The notes: generated by a model from the sequence alone, not told the origin. Shown: positions 47,189 through 56,744, counted from the first letter of the stretch. The stretch: DNA of 64,000 nucleotides from an uncultured Prevotella sp. (GCA_905234145.1 CAJOGK010000005.1:1-64000); one strand, 5' to 3'. Translations and numbers: made by a program.

Positions 47189-48211
47189 ATGGGATTTTTT
47201 AGTTTTGTCCAGGAGATTGCGATGGACTTGGGTACAGCCAATACGATTATTGTCAGTGATGATAAGATCGTAGTTGACGAGCCATCGGTTGTAGCACTGG
47301 ATCGCCGTACCGACAAGATGATTGCTGTTGGTAGTGAGGCCAAGATGATGTATGAGAAGACTCATGAAAACATTCGCACAATCCGTCCTTTGCGCGATGG
47401 TGTGATTGCCGACTTCTCGGCTTGTGAGCAAATGATGCGCGGACTGATTAAGATGGTACACACGGGAAACCGCCTGTTCTCACCATCACTGCGCATGGTA
47501 ATTGGTGTGCCTTCAGGTTCTACTGAGGTGGAGTTGCGTGCCGTACGCGATTCAGCCGAGCACGCTGATGGTCGCGATGTGTATCTGATTTTTGAGCCTA
47601 TGGCTGCTGCAATTGGTATTGGTATTGATGTAGAAGCACCAGAGGGTAATATGATTGTTGATATCGGTGGTGGTAGCACAGAGATTGCTGTGATTTCGCT
47701 GGGCGGTATCGTCAGCAATAACTCCATCCGTACAGCTGGTGACGACCTGACTGCTGATATTCAGGAGTATATGTATCGTCAGCACAACGTAAAGGTAAGT
47801 GAGCGTATGGCTGAGCGTATCAAGATTGCTGTAGGTTCGGCTCTTACTGATTTGGGTGAGGATGCACCTGAGGATTATGTTGTACATGGACCAAACCGTA
47901 TTACAGCACTGCCTATGGAGGTGCCTGTATGCTATCAGGAGGTTGCTCACTGTTTGGATAAGACTGTGGCAAAGATTGAGAACGCTGTGCTTTCTGCCCT
48001 TGAGAATACACCCCCAGAGCTGTATGCTGATATCGTGAAGAATGGTATCTATCTTTCAGGTGGTGGCGCTTTGCTGCGTGGTCTTGATAAGCGACTGGAG
48101 AATAAGATGCACATTGAGTTCCACGTGCCTGAGGATCCCTTGCATAGTGTAGCTCTTGGTGCTGGTATTGCACTTAAGAATCTAGACCGATTCTCATTCT
48201 TGATGAGATAA
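47189..48211 (+). CDS. mreB: Rod shape-determining protein MreB
   Basis: MDLGTANTIIV, IVDIGGGSTEIAVISLGG, YLSGGGALLRGLDKRL. Confidence 0.96.
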   Translation: MGFFSFVQEIAMDLGTANTIIVSDDKIVVDEPSVVALDRRTDKMIAVGSEAKMMYEKTHENIRTIRPLRDGVIADFSACEQMMRGLIKMVHTGNRLFSPSLRMVIGVPSGSTEVELRAVRDSAEHADGRDVYLIFEPMAAAIGIGIDVEAPEGNMIVDIGGGSTEIAVISLGGIVSNNSIRTAGDDLTADIQEYMYRQHNVKVSERMAERIKIAVGSALTDLGEDAPEDYVVHGPNRITALPMEVPVCYQEVAHCLDKTVAKIENAVLSALENTPPELYADIVKNGIYLSGGGALLRGLDKRLENKMHIEFHVPEDPLHSVALGAGIALKNLDRFSFLMR

Positions 48212-48220
48212 TCGAAGGGA

Positions 48221-49090
48221 ATGCGCAACCTGCTGGATTTCCTGGCTAAATATCATCACTGGTTCATTTTCATTCTGTTGGAGGTGGCCAGTGGTGTTCT
48301 GTTGTTAAAGTACAACAGCTATCAGAACAGTGTCTGGTTTTCTTCGGCCAACGCTGCGGTGGGTAAGGTGTATCAGTGGGAGAGTAAGGTCATCGCCTTC
48401 TTCTATCAATCGCGTTTGAACGAGGAGTTGACCCAGCGTAATTTCTATCTGGAGCGTCAGGTAGACCAGCTGAGACGATTGTATGCCGATTTGACGAAAG
48501 ATACCACGCAGATGGAGCGCAACGGGTTGCAATTCCTGAGTCAGTATCAGTTGATTCCTGCCAAGGTGGTCGACAATTCGGTGAATAAGCTTGAGAACCT
48601 GATGACCATCGATAAAGGTCGTGCCGATGGTGTAGAAGTGGATATGGGTGTTGCCTGTGGCAATGGTGTCGTGGGCATTGTTTACCTCGTGTCGGATCAT
48701 TATGCAGTCGTTATTCCTGCCCTGAATGCCACTATGTCGCGTATCAGCTGTGCCATTCGTGGCCGAGGCTATTTTGGTTATCTGCATTGGTACGGAGGCG
48801 ACCCCTCTGTGGCCTATGTAGAGGACGTACCCCGACATGCCAAGTTTAAACTGGGTGACTGGATTGAGACTAGCGGATTCTCGTCGATATTCCCTTCTGG
48901 GGTGCTGGTGGGAAAGATTGAGCAGGCTTACAACTCAAGAGACGGCCTGTCGTATAAGCTGAAAGTAAGACTGAGCACAGACTTCAGTTGTCTGCGCGAT
49001 GTGTGTGTGATCAGCGATAAGGGTATTGCAGAGCGCGCCGCACTAATGCAGGCTGCACGCGACTCGATAGAGATGAAAATAAACAGATAA
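48221..49090 (+). CDS. mreC: Rod shape-determining protein MreC
   Basis: mre operon position; YQLIPAKVVDNSVNKLENLMTIDKGRADGVEVDMGV. Confidence 0.93.
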   Translation: MRNLLDFLAKYHHWFIFILLEVASGVLLLKYNSYQNSVWFSSANAAVGKVYQWESKVIAFFYQSRLNEELTQRNFYLERQVDQLRRLYADLTKDTTQMERNGLQFLSQYQLIPAKVVDNSVNKLENLMTIDKGRADGVEVDMGVACGNGVVGIVYLVSDHYAVVIPALNATMSRISCAIRGRGYFGYLHWYGGDPSVAYVEDVPRHAKFKLGDWIETSGFSSIFPSGVLVGKIEQAYNSRDGLSYKLKVRLSTDFSCLRDVCVISDKGIAERAALMQAARDSIEMKINR

Positions 49091-49104
49091 GGCAAGAAAG
49101 GCGT

Positions 49105-49602
49105 ATGATTGAGTTTTCCAGAAGGCTTACCTTCTTTTTAATATTACTCTTCGTTCAGGTGCTTATTCTGAACCACATCCATCTGTTTGATGTGGCTACA
49201 CCTTTGCTTTATGTTTACTTTGCTATGACCTTTCATCGCAACTACCCAAAATGGCAGGTACTTTTGTGGTGCTTCTTTATGGGAATGGCGGTGGATATCT
49301 TTTCGAGTACCCCCGGATTGGCTGCCAGTTGTCTGACACTGACGGGATTTGCCCAGACTTATTTGCTGGAGAGACTGGTACCGCGTGACTCTGCTGAAAA
49401 TTTGGATGCATCGATAGCTGCACTTGGTTTCAGTAAATTTGCTATGCTCTGCGGTTTGCTGGTAGTTCCTTATTGCCTGTTGTTCTTTGCACTAGAGGAT
49501 TTCAGCTTCTTTTATGTCATCGACTGGGGATTAAAGGCTATCAGCAGTGCTGCACTGACGCTGGTGATGATGTTGGCTGTTGAAAGTATACACAGAAAGT
49601 GA
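49105..49602 (+). CDS. mreD: Rod shape-determining protein MreD
   Basis: 165-aa membrane protein in operon position. Confidence 0.88.
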   Translation: MIEFSRRLTFFLILLFVQVLILNHIHLFDVATPLLYVYFAMTFHRNYPKWQVLLWCFFMGMAVDIFSSTPGLAASCLTLTGFAQTYLLERLVPRDSAENLDASIAALGFSKFAMLCGLLVVPYCLLFFALEDFSFFYVIDWGLKAISSAALTLVMMLAVESIHRK

Positions 49603-51452
49603 AGAATTACAATCTAGAGTATCGAAAGTATGTGATTGGTGGGGTGGCTACGCTGATTGTAGTCATCTATATCATCCGTTTGTTTATGCTCCAGATTACG
49701 AGTGATGACTATAAGAAAAGTGCCGACTCGAATGCCTTCCTGAAGAAAGTGGAATACCCCTCGCGTGGTGCGATTCTTGACCGCAACGGCAAGCTGCTGG
49801 TGTATAACCAACCATCGTACGACATCATGGTGGTGATGAACGAGGCCAAAGATCGTCTTGATACTTTGGATTTCTGTCAGTCGCTGGGTATTACCAGAGA
49901 GGAGTTCGACCGCAGGATGGCAACGATGAAAGACCGCAATAAGAATCCAGGTTACTCGCGCTTTACAGAGCAGCTCTTTATGAGTCAGTTGTCAGATAAA
50001 GACTTTAGCGTGTTTCAGGAAAAGATGTTCCGCTTTCCTGGTTTTTATGTACAGAAACGTAGTGTGCGCCAATATACCTATAATATGGCGGCCCACGTGT
50101 TGGGCGATGTGGCAGAGGTATCGCCTGCTGATATCGAGGAAGATGACTACTACCAGCCTGGTGATTATATTGGCAAGTTGGGTGTAGAGCGCTATTACGA
50201 GAAACAATTGCGTGGCGTAAAGGGTATTCAGATTCTTTTGCGCGATGCTCATGGTCGTATACAGGGTCGCTATCTAAATGGTGCACTTGACCGCCGGGCG
50301 CAACCTGGCAAGAATCTGACATTGGGCATTGATGCAGAGTTGCAGGCTCTTGGTGAGCGACTGATGGAAGGCAAGATAGGCAGTATTGTGGCCATCGAAC
50401 CCTCTACGGGCGAAGTGCTATGCATGGTGTCATCGCCATCGTATGATCCGCGTATGATGGTGGGGCGTCAGCGTAGTAAGAATCACCGTATATTGAGTCA
50501 GGACGTATGGAAGCCATTGCTGAATCGTAGTATTATGGGACAGTATCCCCCTGGTTCTACCTTTAAGACGACACAGGGCCTAACCTTTATGTCAGAGGGT
50601 GTGATAGACAAAAATACGATGTATCCTTGTGGTCATGGCTTTAACTTCAAGGGTCTGCACGTAGGCTGTCACGGTCATGCTGCGCCATTGCCACTAGTTC
50701 CCGCTCTGAGTACTTCTTGTAACGGTTACTTCTGTTGGGGTTTGTATCACATGCTTAATACAAACATCTCGAAATACGGCAGCGTGCAGAATGCGATGAA
50801 TGTGTGGCGCGATTACATGGTATCGATGGGCTTTGGCTATAGGCTAGGTATTGACTTACCTGGTGAAAAGCGTGGCTTGATACCGAATGCCCAGTTCTAC
50901 GATAAGGCCTATAAGGATTCTTGGAATGGACTCACCATTATCTCTATCGCCATTGGTCAGGGTGAGGTAAATGCCACACCGCTCCAGATTGCCAATCTGG
51001 GTGCAACCATCGCTAATCGTGGTTATTACTATGTGCCCCACGTGGTGCGTAAGGTACAGGGCGAACCGCTCGACACCGCGTTTACGCGTAAGCACTATAC
51101 GAAGGCAGCTCGCGAGGCTTACGACTATATTGTGCAGGGTATGCGCTCATCCGTGCTGGGTGGTACGTGTAAAGCCCTTGGCAAGTATGAGTTTATGGCT
51201 TGTGGTAAGACGGGTACGGCTCAGAACCGTGGACACGACCATTCGGTGTTTATGGGTTTTGCACCAATGGACAATCCGAAGATTGCTGTAGCCGTGTATG
51301 TGGAAAATGGCGGATGGGGTGCTACGTATGGTGTGCCCATTGGTGGCCTGATTATGGAGAAGTATATCAACGGAAAACTCTCGGAGGCTTCAGAAAAGAA
51401 AGCGCAGGAGTTCCAAGACAGAAGAATTGCGTATGGTTCAGACGATAGATAA
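49599..51452 (+). CDS. mrdA: Penicillin-binding protein 2
   Basis: YPPGSTFKTTQG (SxxK), STSCNGYF, CGKTGTAQN. Confidence 0.95.
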   Translation: MKNYNLEYRKYVIGGVATLIVVIYIIRLFMLQITSDDYKKSADSNAFLKKVEYPSRGAILDRNGKLLVYNQPSYDIMVVMNEAKDRLDTLDFCQSLGITREEFDRRMATMKDRNKNPGYSRFTEQLFMSQLSDKDFSVFQEKMFRFPGFYVQKRSVRQYTYNMAAHVLGDVAEVSPADIEEDDYYQPGDYIGKLGVERYYEKQLRGVKGIQILLRDAHGRIQGRYLNGALDRRAQPGKNLTLGIDAELQALGERLMEGKIGSIVAIEPSTGEVLCMVSSPSYDPRMMVGRQRSKNHRILSQDVWKPLLNRSIMGQYPPGSTFKTTQGLTFMSEGVIDKNTMYPCGHGFNFKGLHVGCHGHAAPLPLVPALSTSCNGYFCWGLYHMLNTNISKYGSVQNAMNVWRDYMVSMGFGYRLGIDLPGEKRGLIPNAQFYDKAYKDSWNGLTIISIAIGQGEVNATPLQIANLGATIANRGYYYVPHVVRKVQGEPLDTAFTRKHYTKAAREAYDYIVQGMRSSVLGGTCKALGKYEFMACGKTGTAQNRGHDHSVFMGFAPMDNPKIAVAVYVENGGWGATYGVPIGGLIMEKYINGKLSEASEKKAQEFQDRRIAYGSDDR

Positions 51453-52902
51453 GGGAAAAGGCGTCATCCGTTCACTCGACTATTGGACGATTCTTATATA
51501 CATCGCCCTGCTCACCTTTGGATGGGTGAGCGTGTGTGGTGCCAGCTATGACTATGGCGAGACCGATCTTTTCAGTCTGAACACACGCTCTGGCATGCAG
51601 ATTATCTGGATAGTAACCTCTATCATGATTGGTTTCGTGATACTTTTGCTCGACGATCGCTATCTCGACATGTTTGCCTATATTATTTTTGGCCTGATGC
51701 TGATATTGTTGTTTGGCACCATTTTCAATCCGCATAGTATCAAGGGTTCGCGATCGTGGTTGGTATTAGGCCCTTTACGATTGCAACCAGCCGAATTTGC
51801 CAAGTTTGCTACGGCCTTGGCCTTGGCCAAATTCATGAGTATCTACGAGTATAACATCAGTAATATCAAGCACTTTGCTGCTTCTTTGGCTATTGTGCTG
51901 ACACCGATGGTGTTTATCGTGCTTCAGCGTGAAACAGGTTCGGCTTTAGTCTATTTGTCGTTCTTCCTTGTTTTTTATCGCGAAGGCATGCCTGGTAGTA
52001 TTCTGTTTACGGGTGTGGCGATGGTTATCTATTTTGTGGTGGGCATACGCTATGCCGATACCATGTTGTTTTACACGCCTACGTCGGTTGGTAAACTCGT
52101 CGTACTCTTACTAATACAGTGGTTTACGCTGGGTTTGCTTTATGTGTACTCCAAAGACAAAGTTGAAACCCTCCGCCTGTTGCTGATCAGTTTAGGTGTT
52201 TCGATGCTGGCTTTGCTCTTTTCATTTGCTGTGATTCCCTTTGATGTCGGTTTTGTAGAATTAGCATTGTGCGTACTGCTGATAGGCTATCTGCTTTGGA
52301 GATTCTTGTCTACTCGTTTTAGCAATTATCTTTTGATAGCGGCATTCGCATTAGGTTCTATTCTCTTCTATAATGTCGCCGACTATGCACTTAACAATGT
52401 GCTTGAGAAGCACCAGCGTGTGCGTATTAATGTGCTTCTGGGATTGGAAGAGGATTTGAGAGGTGCAGGTTACAATGTGCACCAGAGTGAAATTGCCATT
52501 GGTTCTGGTGGCTTGGAAGGAAAAGGATTCCTGAATGGTACCCAGACCAAACTGAAATATGTGCCAGAACAGGATACCGACTTTATCTTCTGTACAGTAG
52601 GCGAAGAAGAGGGATTTGTGGGATCGGCTTCTGTATTGTTGCTTTTCCTGGCACTGATTCTGCGCTTAATCCATCTGGCAGAGCGCCAGCCGTATCGCTT
52701 TGGGCGTGTGTATGGCTATTGTGTACTGAGTATCTTTTTATTCCACGTGTTTATCAATGTGGGAATGGTGCTGGGTTTGACGCCTGTCATTGGTATTCCT
52801 TTGCCATTCTTCAGTTATGGTGGCTCTTCGCTTTGGGGATTCACTTTCCTGCTTTTTATCTTCTTACGCATTGATGCAGGCCGCAATCTAGTGCGCACGT
52901 GA
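51427..52902 (+). CDS. rodA: Rod shape-determining protein RodA
   Basis: FtsW/RodA/SpoVE family motifs KGSRSWLVLGPLRLQPAEFAKFA, LTPVIGIPLPFFSYGGSSLW. Confidence 0.93.
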   Translation: MRMVQTIDKGKGVIRSLDYWTILIYIALLTFGWVSVCGASYDYGETDLFSLNTRSGMQIIWIVTSIMIGFVILLLDDRYLDMFAYIIFGLMLILLFGTIFNPHSIKGSRSWLVLGPLRLQPAEFAKFATALALAKFMSIYEYNISNIKHFAASLAIVLTPMVFIVLQRETGSALVYLSFFLVFYREGMPGSILFTGVAMVIYFVVGIRYADTMLFYTPTSVGKLVVLLLIQWFTLGLLYVYSKDKVETLRLLLISLGVSMLALLFSFAVIPFDVGFVELALCVLLIGYLLWRFLSTRFSNYLLIAAFALGSILFYNVADYALNNVLEKHQRVRINVLLGLEEDLRGAGYNVHQSEIAIGSGGLEGKGFLNGTQTKLKYVPEQDTDFIFCTVGEEEGFVGSASVLLLFLALILRLIHLAERQPYRFGRVYGYCVLSIFLFHVFINVGMVLGLTPVIGIPLPFFSYGGSSLWGFTFLLFIFLRIDAGRNLVRT

Positions 52903-53349
52903 CAGGCAGATGCCGATATCGCTGATACCAGGCATAATCTCGCGCTTCATACTGTGGAATACGCTGATGCATAGTGTGTCGCCTTGTTGCAGGTCGATGT
53001 CATCCAAAGGAAATTGACTTTGGAAGAAGCTGATGCCACTGCCCTTGTGAGAGCCGTCTTGATTAATCAGCTCACAGTCTTTGTGTTGGCTCAGGATAAT
53101 GCCACGCGGCTTGATGGTTTGTTCTACAGTAATATTCATGCCTAAAAAGGGAAACTGCTCATTGATACGAAGCTCTACGGCTTCGTGATAGGTGCCAGTC
53201 TCTATCACGGGCCCTATTTCAAACTTCAGAGTGTCGATTTTCTCCCATTCGTTATCGGGCACGTGTTCGAAGTGGTGATATACAGTCTGACGATCGCACG
53301 AGGCCATACCCAGTGCGATCATCATAACTAACAGGATATTATTCCGCAT
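52888..53349 (-). CDS. gldH: Gliding motility lipoprotein GldH
   Basis: MRNNILLVMMIALGMASCDRQTVYHHFEHVPDNEWEK; lipobox; adjacent to ricT. Confidence 0.85.
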   Translation of the reverse strand: MRNNILLVMMIALGMASCDRQTVYHHFEHVPDNEWEKIDTLKFEIGPVIETGTYHEAVELRINEQFPFLGMNITVEQTIKPRGIILSQHKDCELINQDGSHKGSGISFFQSQFPLDDIDLQQGDTLCISVFHSMKREIMPGISDIGICLSRAH

Positions 53350-54481
53350 GCTGATTGTCGCCTTCATCGTTCTTGGCAGACTTCTTTTTCTTCTTTTTCT
53401 TCTTTTTTGCTTTATCAAAGCGGCTGATGTCACCTCCTGCCAAGTCGATATGATGCTTTGGCTCTTCTTTCTTCTGACCGTCATCCAGTAGCGATTCCGG
53501 CCGCTCACCGTTCTTGTTCATCTCGATAATCTCCTTGGCTCTCTCGGCCGTAATAGTTTCGAGATTGGAGGCAATGTTCTTATCGGTAGAGTAGGTGACG
53601 ATACCTGTCAGAATATCGCTCTTAAACAGATAGTAATCAGCATCCTGTGTCTGTAGCACAATATCTTTGCTTGGCAGAAGCTTGCCGGCTTCTACATAGT
53701 CGTCAACCTCGTAGTTCAAACAGCATTTCAATTTGGCGCACATACCAGCCAACTTTTGAGGGTTGAGTGAAATGTCTTGGTAACGGGCAGCGTTGGTACT
53801 TACGCTGGAGAAGTTTTTGATAAAGGTGGCGCAGCAGAGCTCGCGACCACAAGGACCAGTACCGCCAATACGCCCTGCTTCCTGACGGGCACCAATCTGT
53901 TTCATCTCAATGCGTACGTGGAAAGCTGCGGCCAGATCCTTGATAAGCTGACGGAAATCTACGCGCTCATCGGCAATATAGTAGAAAATGGCCTTGTTGC
54001 CATCGCCCTGATATTCTACGTCGCCAATCTTCATATCGAGCCCCAGACCCTTGGCTATCTTACGACTCTCAATCATGGTGTCATGCTCGCGGGCCTTAGC
54101 CTCACGGAACTTATCAAGATCTACAGGACGCGCAATGCGATAGATACGCTTGATATCGTCGGCCGATTTCAGATTAGCCTTCTTAATTTGTAGCTTGACC
54201 AGACGGCCTGTGAGAGTAACAACACCAATGTCATGACCAGGACTGGCTTCTACGGCTACGATATCGCCCTTTTTCAGTTCCAGATGGTTTACGTTGTGGT
54301 AATAGCCTTTTCGTGTATGCTTGAATTGCACCTCTACGAGGTCGGTCGTATCTTGGTTGCCTGGTACGTCAGCCAGCCAGTCGTAGGTGTTTAGTTGACG
54401 GTCCTGTCGGCCAACTGCCTGATGGCAGAGGCCTCTGTCGCAGCCTACTTTTACAATATGTTCTTTAGTATTCTCAGCCAT
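53339..54481 (-). CDS. ricT: PSP1/RicT-like protein with poly-lysine C-terminus
   Basis: CDRGLCHQ, GIVTLTG-type core, GPCGRELCCATFIKNFSSVS, MCAKLKCCLNYE; K-rich tail KAKKKKKKKKKSAKND. Confidence 0.88.
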   Translation of the reverse strand: MAENTKEHIVKVGCDRGLCHQAVGRQDRQLNTYDWLADVPGNQDTTDLVEVQFKHTRKGYYHNVNHLELKKGDIVAVEASPGHDIGVVTLTGRLVKLQIKKANLKSADDIKRIYRIARPVDLDKFREAKAREHDTMIESRKIAKGLGLDMKIGDVEYQGDGNKAIFYYIADERVDFRQLIKDLAAAFHVRIEMKQIGARQEAGRIGGTGPCGRELCCATFIKNFSSVSTNAARYQDISLNPQKLAGMCAKLKCCLNYEVDDYVEAGKLLPSKDIVLQTQDADYYLFKSDILTGIVTYSTDKNIASNLETITAERAKEIIEMNKNGERPESLLDDGQKKEEPKHHIDLAGGDISRFDKAKKKKKKKKKSAKNDEGDNQHAE

Positions 54482-54506
54482 ATATCTTCATTTTTTCATT
54501 TTCTTT

Positions 54507-55619
54507 TCATTTCTGTAGTAGCAATACGATCATTTGCAGGGCGAAGTCGAAGAATACAATCTTCGCGTTGGCATTCTGTCCGATATCGCGAATGGCCAGA
54601 TTAGCCATATCACTGATGGGCAGGATATTTCCCTCGTTCACGAATCGTGCAAAGTTGCGTGCGAAATCTTCTTCCTTCTGAGTCATGTAGCAAAGCTCAG
54701 CCTCATGGAAATTATACATAAAGTTCTCACGCGTCATGCGCAAAAAATAATTCAACCAACGTTTCTGCTTCTCGCGCCCTAAGGCTGCCATCTGTTCGCT
54801 CCATTTGCGCAGGTCTTTTATCTTACGCTGATAAGCCAGTCGCATCAGCATGATATACATGTCGAGGAAGAACTCGTTTTCAGAGCCTACCTGCAATTCT
54901 TCCAAGGCTTTCAGCCAATTGCCGTTAGCTAGTCGGCCAATGCGCTGTGCAGCCTCTTCGCTAATGCCGCGTCGCTCTATAAGCGCTTGGCAGATATCTT
55001 CGTAGCTTGTCTTCTTGATGTCGATGCGCTGAACACGACTGCGGATGGTTTCCAACAGTTTGTCGGGCTCTTCACTAATCATGATAAAGACCGTTTGCTG
55101 TGGCGGTTCTTCAATCAGCTTGAGCAGTTTATTGGCACATTCTATATTCATGCGCTCAGGCAGCCAGATGATACTTACCTTATAGCCGCCTTGACTCGAT
55201 TTCAGCGAGAGCTTGCGCACCAGGTCATCGCTCTCACCAGCCGTGATGATGGCCTGTTGGTTCTCACCGCCCATCATCTGCATCCATTCGTCCATCGAAA
55301 AATAGAGCGTGTCGGTAATCAGTTCGTGCCACTCTTTGGCAAAGTCATCGCTTACAGGCTTGTGTTCTGTGCTCATTGAGGGCAACTTAATTGTGGGGTA
55401 GGTGAAGTGCAGGTCGGGGTGCTCCAGCTTCTGCAGCATAGCTTTCGACGATGGCGAGCCGTTGTCGAGCAGTTTGCAGGCAAAAGCTACTGCCAGTGCC
55501 TTTTTGCCAGCACCTGCAGGCCCGCAAAGCATGATGGCATGCGGCAAACGGTCTTCTTCTACCATCTGCATCAGCCGCGCTTTGGCCTCTTGCTGTCCTA
55601 TCACCTCATCGAATGTCAT
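54507..55619 (-). CDS. holB: DNA polymerase III delta' subunit
   Basis: FDEVIGQQEAKARLMQMVEEDRLPHAIMLCGPAGAGKKALAVAFACKLL; NKLLKLIEEPPQQTVFIMISEEPDKLLETIRSR. Confidence 0.92.
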   Translation of the reverse strand: MTFDEVIGQQEAKARLMQMVEEDRLPHAIMLCGPAGAGKKALAVAFACKLLDNGSPSSKAMLQKLEHPDLHFTYPTIKLPSMSTEHKPVSDDFAKEWHELITDTLYFSMDEWMQMMGGENQQAIITAGESDDLVRKLSLKSSQGGYKVSIIWLPERMNIECANKLLKLIEEPPQQTVFIMISEEPDKLLETIRSRVQRIDIKKTSYEDICQALIERRGISEEAAQRIGRLANGNWLKALEELQVGSENEFFLDMYIMLMRLAYQRKIKDLRKWSEQMAALGREKQKRWLNYFLRMTRENFMYNFHEAELCYMTQKEEDFARNFARFVNEGNILPISDMANLAIRDIGQNANAKIVFFDFALQMIVLLLQK

Positions 55620-55620
55620 C

Positions 55621-55656
55621 TCCTTAACTTCTTAACTCCTTAACTTCTTAACTTTT
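55621..55656. repeat. 8-nt-phased tandem repeat (CTTAACTT/CTTAACTC)
   Basis: tccttaacttcttaactccttaacttcttaactttttt; overlaps the metF stop and the 5' flank of holB. Confidence 0.9.
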
Positions 55657-56599
55657 TTACCACTTCCACCACCGAATCTACAGCCGATACCGTGTAGAAA
55701 TGGATGTTATGAATACCGTGGGCATAGAGTTCGCGACACTGTTCTGTCGTCCATTCGATGCCTAGTTGGCGCGCGTCCTCATCAGTCTTACACTTTACCA
55801 CCTCGCGAGCCAGCGGTTCTGGTATGTCGCAGTGGAAGGTCTTAGGCACTACCGTCAGTTGTGAGAGCTTCGCCATTGGCTTAATGCCTGGAATAATGGG
55901 AATGGTGATACCCATCTTGCGCGCTTTTTCCACGAAGTCGAAATATTTTTGATTGTCAAAGAAAAGCTGCGTTACGGCATATTGCGCCCCGAGGTCTTGC
56001 TTCTCTTTCAGATATTGCATGTCCATTTCAAGGTTGGGCGCTTCTTCGTGCTTCTCGGGGTAGCATGCCACACCGTAATCAAAAGGCTTGCCTGGCTTCT
56101 TGATGGGCGAACCATCAGCAAAAAAACCCTCGTTAAAGCGTTTTACCTGTTTCATCAGCTCTGTGGTATGGGCATGTCCGCCAGGTGTGGGAATAAAGCG
56201 ACTGTCTTCCTTGGCTTTGTCGCCTCTTAACAATAGCAAGTCGCTGATGCCAAGAAATTGCAGGTCGAGCAGTTCGTATTCGATTTCTTCGATGGTGGCA
56301 CCGCTACAAATCACGTGTGGTTGCACGGGTATATTATAGCGTTGCTGGATAGCGGCTGCAATCGCTACCGTACCAGGGCGCCTGCGAATCCTTTGGCGCT
56401 CAAATTGTCCATTGGGCAATTCCTTATACACAAACTCAGAGTGATGGGTGGTAATATTGATATAGGCAGGGTCAAACTCTCGTAGCTTATCTATGTCGGC
56501 AAAGAGTTTTTCCGTGCCTGTACCTTTTAAGGGAGGCAGTACCTCGAAAGAGAACCGCCTGCTGTCTATATCTTGATGAATAAATTGCGTTACGCTCAT
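55640..56599 (-). CDS. metF: Methylenetetrahydrofolate reductase
   Basis: RRFSFEVLPPLKGTGTEKLFADIDKLREFDPAYINITTHHSE; start assigned to MSVTQF because the longer ORF start includes the promoter and repeat. Confidence 0.93.
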   Translation of the reverse strand: MSVTQFIHQDIDSRRFSFEVLPPLKGTGTEKLFADIDKLREFDPAYINITTHHSEFVYKELPNGQFERQRIRRRPGTVAIAAAIQQRYNIPVQPHVICSGATIEEIEYELLDLQFLGISDLLLLRGDKAKEDSRFIPTPGGHAHTTELMKQVKRFNEGFFADGSPIKKPGKPFDYGVACYPEKHEEAPNLEMDMQYLKEKQDLGAQYAVTQLFFDNQKYFDFVEKARKMGITIPIIPGIKPMAKLSQLTVVPKTFHCDIPEPLAREVVKCKTDEDARQLGIEWTTEQCRELYAHGIHNIHFYTVSAVDSVVEVVKKLRS

Positions 56600-56608
56600 A
56601 ATTGGCGA

Positions 56609-56616
56609 CAAAGGTA
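56609..56616 (-). promoter_or_regulatory. -7 box TACCTTTG 9 nt from the metF start
   Basis: CAAAGGTA on + strand. Confidence 0.5.
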
Positions 56617-56626
56617 CGAAAAAAAA

Positions 56627-56724
56627 ACAACGGATTGCACGGATTAAACGGTTTTTTTCTGCAAAATAGTTAAAATCCGCCTTTTTTTTCAAATTATCCG
56701 TAAAATCCGTATCATCCGTTGTTG
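56627..56724. repeat. Inverted repeat of 9-nt units (ACAACGGATT...)
   Basis: acaacggattgcacggattaaacgg (56627-56651) versus tccgtaaaatccgtatcatccgttgttg (56697-56724). Confidence 0.85.
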
Positions 56725-56744
56725 TTTTTTATTATTTTTGCAGC

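Noticed and set aside
47189-52902. mreB-mreC-mreD-mrdA-rodA cluster as a novel system
   Set aside because: Standard rod-shape/elongasome operon organisation.
53390-53425. Programmed frameshift at the ricT poly-lysine run
   Set aside because: Lysine codons are mixed aag/aaa and the downstream frame ends normally; no alternative conserved frame seen.
52888-53508. 206-aa version of GldH starting with MSGRNRYWMTV
   Set aside because: The extension is an out-of-frame reading of the ricT lysine-rich tail; the lipoprotein signal begins at 53349.
55640-56692. Longer metF ORF starting at 56692 (MKKKADFNYF...)
   Set aside because: The extension reads through the promoter box and the ACGGATT repeat; MSVTQF at 56599 fits MetF.
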